Source: Tamarix chinensis (taxonomy: Eukaryota > Streptophyta > Magnoliopsida > Caryophyllales > Tamaricaceae). Taken from it: a DNA stretch of 64,000 bases. This document shows, in pieces, positions 50,045 to 61,424 of this stretch; position 1 is the first letter of the stretch, and every line of letters begins with the position of its first letter. The stretch lies in the NCBI GenBank assembly GCA_030549775.1, contig CM060180.1, positions 35,065,090 through 35,129,089 on the forward strand. Reading direction: 5' to 3'. Made by a program: the position numbers and the translations under genes. The notes below the pieces were generated by a model. The model searched no databases, was not told the DNA's origin, and saw nothing but the letters and a program-made list of their open reading frames with translations.

Positions 50045-53000
50045 TGTAATACCTAAAATTTCAAAACCTAGAATTTAATAATTAATCCTCATTTAGTATA
50101 ATTTAATTTTTTTTAAATAATTAATTTAATTATTTTGTGGACATTTTGGTAAATAAAAATAGATATAATTATTTAATAAATTAAAATAAATATTTTGTTA
50201 TTTTTTTATACTCATTTTATTTAAATAATTTTTTAAACCCATATTTTATTAAAAAAATTCCCTCTTAAATTAATATATTAAATTCTAAATAAATAACTTT
50301 ATTAAATTAATTTGTCCATCTAAACAATTAGATACCCTTATTCTAAAAATTATTACATTTTTATTTTCCTCTTTTTCCTTTTTTTTCTTCTTTCTCCTTT
50401 TTCCTTCCTTTTTCTTTTCCACCTTTTTCCTTTTCTTTTTTTCTTCTTCCTTGGGCTGCCTGACCTATGTTACCCTCCTTCGCTAGGCCGTTGACCCCTT
50501 CCTTTCCCCTCTCCCATTTTCTCCGTGAGCTCGTCCAGCCCGTCTCCTTCTCTTTTTTCTTTCCTTTCCCCCCAGTTGGGCCAACCCAACCCCTCCTTTC
50601 TTTCTCCCTTCTCCCTCGTGTGCATGGTTTGACTCGTCTTCTTTCTTTCTCCCCTACTAGACCGGCCTGCCTTCTTTTTTCTCTTATTCTTCTTCTTCTC
50701 TCCTCTTTCCTTCTTCAACCGTCGAGGCCATGGCAGCCTGCAACCAACCACTTGCAACTGCATGCCTTTCCCTACAGCCCTTCTCTCTCTCCTCCTCATC
50801 CCTTTCCCTTCCATTTTTGGCCTCACACGCCCCTGCACCACTCCCCCGCATGCCCTCCTTTCCCTTTTTTTTCTTCTCCTCCCTGCCACCGCAGACCATG
50901 TGCCTATAACCCCTGCACCCTCCACCTAACCTGACTGGACATGCCTCCTCTCCCTCTTCTTTTCTTCTTCTCCTCTACTCATTTTCTCCCCTACTCGAGC
51001 TCTCCTTCTCCCTTTTCCAATCCCCCTTTTCTTCCTTCTTCCCCTCTTTCCTCCTCCCTTATTTTTGCTTCACCGCCTCTAACCACCTCCTTTGCCACCC
51101 AACTGACCACCACACCAACCCCTTGCTACCTCCCTGCACCACCCAACAATCACGACTCGCCCCTATAACCACCCTTCCCCTCCTTTATTTTTTTCCCCTT
51201 CTCGAACTTCACCCTACACCACCACCTTATGCTTCCCATTCCCCCTCTTCTATCGCCCCCACAACCACCCATCAACCCCCTGACACCTCCTCTACTACCC
51301 CCTTCCTCACCTTGGCTGAAATTCCCCTATAGCCCCTCCCTTCTCCTCCTCTTTCCCCTTCCTTCTTCTTCTTATCCCTTCCTTACAACCATTTCCCAAC
51401 CCTACAGCCGCTGTCTCCGCCACCCTCAGCTGCTGATCCTTGACCCCCGACCACCATCTACACCCATACTCCCTCTCTACACCCAGCCACCACCATCACT
51501 CCCCTCCATAAGCCCTCAACCAAACCCCCAAACCCTTACCCAAACTAACTCTCTCCCTTCTCCCAACTCCCATCTTCGACCCTTATTCCCCCTTCCACCT
51601 ATACATGCAGCTCACGCTATCATGCAGGGTGAGTCCTGCTTTTTATATTGAGCAATTATTGTTAATCTTTGGAGGTATAAATATAGTTAATATTATCATA
51701 TATTTAATAAGATTTTGATAAAAATTTATTCTTTTAACTTTCTTCTTCTAATATGTTAATTTTTTATATTATTTTTAGGTATTATTTTTACTAATCAAAG
51801 CAAACCTTTAATCGGGGTACTAGTAATGTTTAATTATTTATAGAAATAAGGTAACCATTATACCCTTCTAAAATGTGTGGATATACGTATGCTAGCACAT
51901 TAGTCTTTTTTTAATATGTTCATGTACATGTTGTATAATGTTAAGTATATTATGATTTGTAGCATATGTTGGTGGTTGAAATGAAAAGTATGTTAATTTA
52001 TGTTTCATTTGTAGAAATGATGGTTAAAGAATGAGCCTTATTGTTAATGACAATGTTAAATGCATGTATATGACATGATATGCTAATGTGGCCATTTATA
52101 GCATAGATAATGTTAATATAAGCCCTAAGGGCATTTTTGTAATTTTTCTTATACAAAATGGTGTGGCCTAAATAAGTATATATATGGTAAGTGCTAATGC
52201 GTATTATAATAAATAAGAATAGTTGGTGGTGTTAGATGATGTATATGGGCCATAGATGTTAATGTTTTATGTAGTAAGGGTATTTTAGTAAATTTGGTAT
52301 AATAAGGGAGAATTGTTAATTTGTAAGAATAAAAGCGGTAATATGATAATTTCATAAGTAACGAGGGAATTTTAGTAAATTTGCATGGAAAAGGGGATAA
52401 CTTGACAATTTTGTGAGTAAAAATGTATTTTGGTGAATTAATGAAATGAGAAGGGTATCTTAATAATTTTGGCATAAAAAGGGTAACTTGGTAATTTAGT
52501 GAGTAAAAAGGGTAAACTGGTAATGTTAATAAGTATGAAGTGCAATTTGGTAATTTAACTAGCCAAAAGGGCAATTCGGTAATTGTAACAAGTATGAAAG
52601 GTAATTTGGTAATTTAATAAACCTAAAGGGCAGTTTAGTAATTTTAACAAGTATAAAGGGTAGTTTAGTAATTTAACCAACCGAAAAGGTAACTTGGTAA
52701 CTTAACAAGTATAAGGGGTAAAGTTGGTAATTTAATAAGTATAGAGGGTAAATTGGTAGTTTAACAAATATAAAGGGCATTTTGGTAATTATACAACTAG
52801 TAATTTGGCAAGTAAAAAGGGGCAACTTGGTAACTTTAAAAATAGGGGATATTTTAGAAATTCTGTAAGTATGAATGGGTAAATCAGTAAATTGACTATA
52901 ACATGATAAAGGATTAAATAAGCCTCCATAACAAGACATAAGTAATATTAAATAATAGGACAAGGATATTTCGGTAAATTGGTGAATATCACAAGGATAC

Positions 53001-54906
53001 GGCATGACATAGGGTTGAATGGATAATTAAGGGTGGGATATGATGTTTATCTCATACTCATGCAAGAGGTGCCTTAATTATTAATTATGTATGGAAATGT
53101 ATGTTTGAGGTGATAAAAGTACATATTAGGGTTTAAGTGTTCTATGATCCTTCGATGTAGACTACTAGATTCTATGACTGTATTATAATTATTATACGAT
53201 AACCCTTCTTGGCATATGAATAAATGGAAACGAATTTTGAAATGGAAATGGATGATAAAAGGATGACCTCAGTGGTTTGTTTAAGTTAACATGGATAACC
53301 ATATGAATAAGGATTACTTACTAATAACATAAACAGATGAAAATGATTAAGTATGTAACTATTTGTTTCTTGTGGTCACATTAATTAATACAATAATAAT
53401 TAAAGCGGAATACCCCGAGAATGGGAATGGTAGCTCTTTAGGGATTGCTACCCTAAAGACGTGGTTTAGCCCACGATTGTTTTGGATTTTGCTGGTGTGC
53501 CTTAGTGCCCCAACCAGACTCTACATCTTACTATATCTAGATCTAAGGACCTATTTAGGGAGTATGCATACTTATGGATTAGGTATCCTTGTTGGTAGGG
53601 TACTGTGTGCCATCGTGCACCAGTACGACCAGGGTACCTTTGCGTCCCTGGGTTGATGGTTGGAGAGTATTGTGCTGCGTGTATGCGCTAGTATGACTGG
53701 TGTACCTTTGTGTCTCTGGGTTCGTGATCTCCCCCTCGAGTTAAATAAATGGACTTGTTGTGTTAATTAAATGGAAAACACTAATCATGTAATGTGAAAG
53801 ATTATTGAGTCAGACCTAGATGGATTATATCATGTGTACCGATCCACCAGTTATAATAGTATCTAGGTGCATATTTTCCTAGAATGTATTTCGATCCACC
53901 AGCTATAATAGTGGGGGATCTTGAGCTCAATAAATTAAACCTTGGATGATAATGAATTATAGAAAATATACTAATCACTTATAGTGGAACACCATGTGAG
54001 TTGGGGCCAGATAGATCCACCGGCGAGAATAGTGGCCAGGAGTACTTTACCCTGAAGACTGATCCACTGACGAATAATAATGGCCAAGAGTGTTCTGCCT
54101 TAGGTGTTTTCGATCCAGTGGCTATAATAATGAGGTTCCCATACTCAGATGGATATAATTCAAGAGATGATGTTGAATAACGTTTGATTAATGGCTTAAG
54201 ACCAAAAGTGTTACTTTCGTCATTATAATCTACTGATATGGTATAAGTATGGCCTTGGTGCCTGCCACTCTTGTTAAGTGCTAGAGATGCTAAGCAAATG
54301 GACTTCATGTTGTATAATTCTTGTTGGTTGCTATGTGTGTAATCACTCCTATTTAGTTGTGATTCTTTGTATGCTCGTGTATGCTATTATTTTACATTGT
54401 TTACATATGATGTATTGCATGCGAGCCCTGCTTTTCAGTTTGGTATAAAGGGCTACTCAGTACTATAGTACTGAAGGGTTCCGTTTGTGGGTCTTTGCCT
54501 ATTCAATATGTAGTGTTCCTTGCAGGTTAGTTGAATGTGTTATTCAAGCTAGTATCGGGTACGAGCGTAATGATTGTTCAGAAAACTTTTCAGGGTTTCT
54601 CTTTAAAACCTTACTATTTCTTTTTTAAAAGATTTTACTCTTATAATCACTAGCAGTGGGTTTTTATCTTTTGTAACATCTTTAATGTGCTACTTTGAAT
54701 TAAAAAAAAATTTAAATTTGTGTAAATTATATTCTGTTCCTTTTTAGCCTTAGCATTTAGTAATGGAACGATAGGATGAAACTGGTCTGATACTAATTTT
54801 TATGATACTAAATGTCGCGGTAAAATTTATGAAATTTACGGTTTTTGCTTCTACTAATTTTTAAATAAAACAAAATTTTTCAGTAATGAATTATGGAGGT
54901 ATTACA
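50045..54906 (+). mobile_element. Long non-coding LTR-like element B2, nested in A4
   Basis: 4862 bp, starts TGTAATACCTAAAATTTC and ends GAATTATGGAGGTATTACA. Flanks AAACT (50040-50044) and AAACC (54907-54911) are a 4/5 target duplication. Same order of parts as B1: AT leader, pyrimidine tract (50350-51600), CATGCAGCTCACGCT-type junction, minisatellite (52270-52880), and conserved 3' third (53370-54906) with AAAGACGTGGTTTAGCCCAC and ACCAGTACGACCAGGGTAC shared with B1. No coding sequence. Confidence 0.83.
52270..52880 (+). repeat. Minisatellite array in B2
   Basis: About 600 bp of imperfect repeats of GGTAATTTGGTAATTTAA with spacers such as CAAGTATAAAG. It is at the same place as the B1 array but half as long, with different spacers and without the regular 30-bp units. 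Confidence 0.8.
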
Positions 54907-55259
54907 AAACCCCCTCAAAGACTATCATGCCATGATTATTTCTATAGTATCATAAAATTTCTAAAACACCCTTACAATAGCCATAACACCAAATTTCCAC
55001 AAAACCAACAACCCAATACTATTAATTTCCACCTATAATTTATTACATCACGATATCTCAAACCCACAATACCACCGACTATCTCAAACAACCATTTATT
55101 AATCAACTAATATAATGCATAATAAAGGTAATACATGGCTATAACTACCAATATCTTATAACAATGGTAGGACGCAATGGTATCTACCAAAATCTCATAA
55201 TGCATAATTGATATTATCAAATTACTTAAATAACTGTGGTACAAACCAATACATAACCT

Positions 55260-55775
55260 AGCACACCATTGATGTTTTGAGTGATAACATCTAACACACA
55301 ACTGGTGATACTAAGATACCTAAGTTACTGATGTTTTAAGTGATAACATCTAACACACAAATTGGGATACCAAGATACCTAAGCCACAAATATTTTTAGT
55401 GATAACATCAAACACACAACTTTAAATACTAAGATACCCAAACAACGAATGATTTAAGTGATAACATCTAACACATAACTTGGGATACTAAGATACCTAA
55501 ACCACTGATGTTTTAAGTGATAATATCTAATGCACAAGTTGGGATACTATGATACCCATGTTGTTGATGATTTTAATGATAATATCTAACACACAACTTG
55601 GGATACTAAGAATCCATTGATATTTTAAGTGATGACATCTAACACACAACTTCAGATACTAGATATCTAAAATACTAATATTTTAAGTGATAATATATAA
55701 CACACAACTTGGGATACAAAGATACCCAATCAACTAACATGTTAAGTGATAACATCTAACACTACTTAGGGTTAC
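55260..55775. repeat. Tandem repeat, 56-61-bp unit, about 9 copies
   Basis: Unit contains GATGTTTTAAGTGATAACAT, then CTAACACACAACTTGGGATA and CTAAGATACC. The ACATCTAACACACAA landmark recurs near 55286, 55347, 55406, 55465, 55524, 55581, 55637, 55694 and 55750. It lies in the part of A4 right of B2. Confidence 0.9.
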
Positions 55776-58700
55776 AACCAATACTTAGTCACGGAATGTT
55801 AAAGGTTAGGCAATAAGCTATAACCTCACAACAATCAACAACTAATTTACCACTTATTCTTTTAATTCTGATTATTCAAAAGTCAACACTAAGTCAACTA
55901 CCAATGATATGGTCAATGATAAAACCTAAATCTAACTACAAGTCAACTAATGTTGGCCTATTCTCATTTACTCGACGCTTAGAAAAATCAACCATCAAAG
56001 ATCGTATGTACCCTAATGACTAAATAAATCAAACCCAAGGCAATAAGTCCAAAAAAAGATGGACCAAAATTAATATAAAAAATAATTACTTTAAACCATT
56101 TCAGAATACTTTAAAAGACCGAGGTGTCTACGTCAAGGGCACAAAAGACCAAACCAAAATTGAAAAATCACTTAGAACACCAAAATGAATAAAATAGGAG
56201 CTTTTCTAGGAAAATACAATTCATAGGGGAAAAGTCAAAATTAAATTTTGGTAAAATGTCTCTAAATAATCATTTGTAATCTCGAAAGACCACATAAGAA
56301 CCATATGGGGTAAATTATTGGATATATTTTAGTCAAAAGTTATAAAATAAGGTTGTGTGTCATTTAAAAAAAATTATTCATGATCACCGGTCAAAGTCAA
56401 CATTAATGGTCAAGGTCATGGTTAGTGGTCATACTTTAACTTTAACTATTCACTTATTCATTATTTACCTTTGAACGATAATATGGTCATTATATGTCTA
56501 ACCCTCATAAACAAAATTAATTATTTACTAATCCTACTTAGGGATATTAGAGTATGATTAATGAATAGCATTTTGAATATTCATGAAGAATAAGAAGAAC
56601 AATAAGAACATTGAAACTCTATTTTTTTTCCTAAAGGTGTTCAAACTTTAATCAATCATAATTCAAGTTGAATAACAACATATCATATGCTAAATTGCAC
56701 AAAAAATGCTAATAAACATAACAAGATCATTAAATTGAACTAAACATAACAATATCACACAAAATTTCCACAAATCCAATCTTAAGTTGAATATGATAGT
56801 TTTTGATAGATTTAGGCACCTATGGAAAAATAATCATAACATTTTACATACTAAAAAATCACTAACTATCTGTACCACACTCATGTATACTAAAAAATCT
56901 TTATAAAGTCTATGTATTAAGATTTAATTTGGAATATTGAACATGCACAAATCCATACCACACTCATGTATATCATACACAAAACATAGAGCAAAATCCA
57001 AAATACTATCAACTCAAATAGGATTATAGATCACGCTAATATGTTTGTCTTACTAGACAAGACTTAATAAAACAGTGATATATGTGATCATACAACCACA
57101 TAGAATCCATATTTCTGACATATAGTATAATAAGATCATGTTATGACATTAACAACATGATTCACGAAATGTAACTATGCTAGTATGGTATTGCATGTAA
57201 GTTACATATCATCAAAATCCCTGAATCATGACATGTATCCTTACCCTAGTACACTAGTCTCTGAGCAAGCAAAATTCCCTAAGCCTCTTCCTCCAAAGTT
57301 AACCAGAAATTACCTAAGGCCAAAAGAAAACACATGGTTAGAACGTAGAAATGTCGAGCAATTATAGGAAAAGTGAGACCAATAATGAAAAGGGAGGGAG
57401 AGACAAAGAGGGCTGGTTGAGAAGAATAAAAATGAATAGTGCACTCGATAAGGTTAACAACTGATTGGGACTGAGGGGAGTAAGTAGGATCAACTGAGGG
57501 GAGTGTAATTGGTTGGGGGCAACAAACATGCTCGACTGAGAACTAAGGGAGAGTAAAAAAGCTTGGTTGAGATTGAGGGAAAATAGTATAACTCACTCGA
57601 CAAGACACCAAGACCAAGGGAAAATAATTCACTCAACGAGTTCACCCACTTGGCAAGTTAAACAACTAGACGAGTTCAACTTGATCGTCAAGACTCATAA
57701 AGATGGATGGGAAACAACGTAACTTGGATAAGAAGGAGGTAAATGGCACAACAAGTGAAGGAGTTAGGTTGGATGGCTAAGTCATAAATGTTGGAGGGGA
57801 CTACGATAAATGAGTGACAAACAAAGGAGAGGAGATGGAGGAGTTTGGATGGTGTTTGATTGGGTGATCTACAAAGGACAAGGATGACAATGCTGATGAT
57901 GCTGAAGATGCCAACAATAGCAATGACGAAGATGACTGGCAAGAATTGATTGAGAAAAAGGTTGATGATTAGGGGGAAATTTAGAGAATAAAGAAAGAGT
58001 TTTTGTGGCTTGCAATAAATTATCAAGGGAGAGAGAGAGAGATGTGTTTATAAGGTCTATTACATGAGGGAGGATGGTGTGGTAAAAATTGGAAAGTGAG
58101 GTCAAGTGATGGAACTAGGATGTAAAAAAATAAGAGAAGAAGAAATAGGGATAGGATATTGCATACAAATCATTAAAGAAAGGGAGTTAATGATGATGGA
58201 GAGAAAATTTGGTTAAAGTTTAAGTAACCAAGCTGAATAGACTTAGTCAAGTGGGGATAAGGGGTTGCACAAAAGGGAAATAAAAAGAAACAAATAATAA
58301 AAGAAAAAAAAGAATAAAAGAAGGAAAAGGAAAAAGAAAACATTAGTGATTAGAATTAGAGTTAAAATTAGGATTAAAGGATTAGGGAAAAGGTTAGGAC
58401 ATTATTCATCCAAAATTAAGGTTATATTAAATATGGTATTGCACTAAGGGAATAATATGTGGTGAACATGGGAGGGAAGTAAAGGATGTGTCATTCATGT
58501 AGAAATGAATAATGCATAAGGGGGAACATGACATCTGAAGAATAATGGTCTATAATGATGACAGAGGAGTAAATATATAAATATTTGTAATGAGAAGATG
58601 ATGCACATGAGGATGGGAAGGAGGCCACAAAATTTATTCCAATGGGATTTATTAGATCAAATATTATGTTTGGATGTCTTGGATTGAATATCACAAACAT

Positions 58701-58915
58701 TAGATAAGATATAGGTATATAATGACAGGATTTGGTAGTTAATTATGCTAGAAAATGACAAATTAAATTTTAAAATAATAAAATAAATATAAAATATTTT
58801 TAATTCACTTTTAACCTAAAATGATAAAACATAATAATTCTTAAAGTTCTATAAATTTTAGATAATTAAAAAGATCATTTCAAGGTGCAAAATGTGATCA
58901 AACTATCTGAAATGA

Positions 58916-58916
58916 A

Positions 58917-58961
<45 letters not shown>

Positions 58962-58980
58962 GTATGTATATATATATATA
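58916..58980. repeat. (TATATG)n microsatellite
   Basis: About 65 bp: some eight TATATG units, then TATG and TA repeats, near the 5' end of A4. Confidence 0.95.
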
Positions 58981-59796
58981 GTCAAAACTCCATTTAACAT
59001 TCTAAAAAAAGATAGGAGGCTTGAAAAAAACAAAAGAATTCGAATATAACAATTTTAGAATGATCCAAGAAAAATTAGATGACCAAATGTGGCTCAAAAA
59101 GTCTCATTGAACAAAGTTGTAGGCAAATGTATGAATAATGGAACAATAAAATTTAAATAGGGTTTTATTTTTTTATAAGATATAAAAAATTCTTTAAATG
59201 CCAACATATTCCCCTAATTATAACATTAATTTTATTTTCAAAAAGTGGGGTATTATACAGACTCCCTTGGGAACCTTTGGTAACTTAAAAATAAACTAAC
59301 CAAGCAAAAAAACAACAACAACTAAATGCGCTTGAACTCTAATCCACACTTGGAAATTAAGAAACTACACCATTGATCTAACACATGTATTTGAAAAATT
59401 AGGAACATATACTCTATCTATTGTGTTCCGATATCATAAAAAAATGTTTTGTTTTTGAGGAAAAGGTAGAAAAGTCCTAAGATAATTATCGGTTTTAAAC
59501 TTTGGTACTAGAAGATATATAAACACACCTTCGCTACTAAACTAACAAAACCTTACCATCATCTATTTCAAGAGTGTAAAAATATAATAAATTACATACT
59601 TTGAGACCCGTAAAATGTTAGAGGCCCTAGCTTCAGGCCTAATTCGCCTAATCCTTGGGTCGATCTTGGTTCCATCCACTATGCCACTTAATACAATGCA
59701 AACAAGCCATTTTTTGTGACATCTATCCTTGAAAGATTTAGTAGAGGGTTCATGTGGGGCCTTACTTGACATAATCATAAGATTCACCTTCTAAGA

Positions 59797-61384
59797 TAGG
59801 ATTTTATTTGTTTGCCTAAGGAGAAAGTAGGATTGAGAATCCAAGACACATTAAAAATAAGTCATGCAATGTTTTTTAAGTTGGGATGGGAAATCTTACA
59901 ATGTTTGCCTAGTGTATAAGCCAATATACGTCTCAAAAAAATATTAAAAGAAGACAACCTCAATTGTGTAGGCACATCATCACTCTTCTTGTTTGCCTAT
60001 ATAAAGGTAAAATTTAAATTCGGTTAACATGCTCAGATAAGGTGTCAAGAAGGTAATTAGTAATGGATTTAAGATGAGATTTTATGTGGATTTGTGGGTT
60101 ATTGATAAGAAAATATTCTATTATCTCCTACATGATACTCAATTGTTGGAACTAAATTGGGTGGTAGCTAAATCATTATTACTAGATGGAAATTGGAATT
60201 GGAACTTATTTCAATATTTGCTAATAATAAGGGTGATTATTGAGATAGTCAGTGTACATACCTCTCATAGATCGAATGATACTCCGATATGGATCCTTAC
60301 AAGTGATGGTTTTTTTTCAATTACATGAGCTTATAACTTACAAGAAGGAGCTTCCCATGGAGAAAATGCTAGATGGAAAAATATTTGGCATATGAAGTTA
60401 TGACAATGAGTATGTATGTTTGCATGAATAGCCTCTCATGATGCTCTCCCAACCAATTCCAACTATCAACCCCACCACCTTACTGAGGATACACATTGTT
60501 ATTAGTGAAAGGCTAAGGAGAACTTAGTTCATGTACTTTGTGATTGCTCCTTCAACAAAGAGTTTTAGGCTATACTGGTGCATTATGATGAAAAGTTGTA
60601 TTTCTTTGATGGGAACATAAATGATTAGATTGCCACCAAAATTTTCAAACCAAGAGTGTTGCAACCTAGGCATTATCCTTGAGTTATGATGCTTGCATTA
60701 GAATTTTGGATATTATGGCAAGCCCAATATAAGAATACTTTTACTCATTCACAAATACTTGCCATCAATTTAGTCGAGTTTATTAAGTGTATGACTAATA
60801 CAAAACATGAAGCTTGGAGTAAAATTCATTAATTTATTAATCCAAACTACTAAAAGTAGGTTACTTAGGTTTGGTGGAAGGCTCCCCCAACCAACGCCGT
60901 GAAGATTAATGTTGATGGGAGTGTTGTTGGCAACCCAGGCACGATTACCTTGGGAGGTGTGCCTTAGGATCACCTTGGTAGATGGTTGTTTGGCTTCTCT
61001 ACCAAGATTATTATGACAATAATTTGGGTCATTTATTATGGCCTTTTTTAGGTAAAGGAGCAAGAAATGTCTTATATTTACATCTCAAGTGATTCGATTA
61101 TCACGACTTATCACATCAATGATGGGTACTTGAGCTTCCATCATTTCCATCACTTATTGTGCATTTCCTAAAGTCGTATATTGGAGTTTTTTGTAGGTTA
61201 TGTCATGTTCGACTACAAAGAAAGCAATCTCGTTGTAGATAAGCTTATGCATCTGGGACATGATGCCTCATTTGGTCTAACTATCTATAATTCACTAACA
61301 TCAACTATCTCAAAGAGTTATTTATTGATGCAGTTGATTGTTTTACTTAGAGTCCATTTACTTATCCTTTGTGATCTTCTATAG
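59797..61384 (+). pseudogene. LINE ORF2 remnant: end of reverse transcriptase, zf-RVT and RNase H
   Basis: Degenerate frame beginning ICLPKEKVGLRIQD, the 'LPK..GGLGIRD' segment that follows the RT palm in plant LINEs, then ISHAMFFKLGWEIL. From 60074 an open frame reads WNWNLFQYLL and SNDTPIWILTSDGFFSI, the zf-RVT approach region. From 60871 comes WWKAPPTNAVKINVDGSV and GNPGTITLGGV, then HLGRWLFGFS, the start of a plant RVT_3 RNase H domain; a later part (61081-61260) contains ISSDS and NLVVDKLMHLGHDA. Multiple stops and shifts. The upstream RT and endonuclease are missing or lie across the A3/A4 block. Confidence 0.82.
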
Positions 61385-61424
61385 TTAGATTCTCATCCTC
61401 CATTAGGATAGGAAAAAAAAACAA

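Larger units (their letters stand above)
48880..59259 (-). mobile_element. LTR-like element A4, end-truncated, split by B2
   Basis: Begins abruptly at the A3 end, lacking the GGTGTTACA terminus and the first several hundred bases present in A1-A3. It then follows the family: AATCAGTATACTACATACC (49009), CCACTATT/TGGAATGGA repeats (49170-49380), middle, purine tract on + (57370-58340), TTAGGATTAAAGG-type text (58370-58430), and end GTGGGGTATTATACA at 59259. About 5.5 kb without B2. It also holds a 57-60-bp tandem array (55260-55775). LINE sequence resumes soon after. Confidence 0.6.
24330..61424 (+). mobile_element. LINE (non-LTR retrotransposon), scattered by nested insertions
   Basis: The two edges carry a 14-bp direct repeat: AGAATATTAGATAA (24316-24329) and AGAATCTTAGACAA (61425-61438), 12/14 identical. 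The right edge follows an A-run (61413-61421), the hallmark of LINE 3' ends. LINE-derived pieces visible between the younger insertions, all on the + strand and in the expected order: 24330-24692 (5' end, no recognised domain), 33728-33810, about 44158-44588 (ORF1), and about 59797-61424 (end of ORF2). The intervening ~35 kb is made of elements A2, an Athila-like element, A3, A4 and their own insertions. No intact ORF survives. Confidence 0.75.

Noticed and set aside
50467..51651. Frames of 140-155 codons resembling proline-rich cell-wall proteins
   Set aside because: They lie in the pyrimidine tract of B2, with no signal peptide and no regular motif. They overlap equally long antisense frames and are not conserved in B1.
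59563..59787. 74-codon minus-strand frame
   Set aside because: No recognisable domain; it lies just before the LINE ORF2 remnant on the opposite strand and looks like a chance frame.
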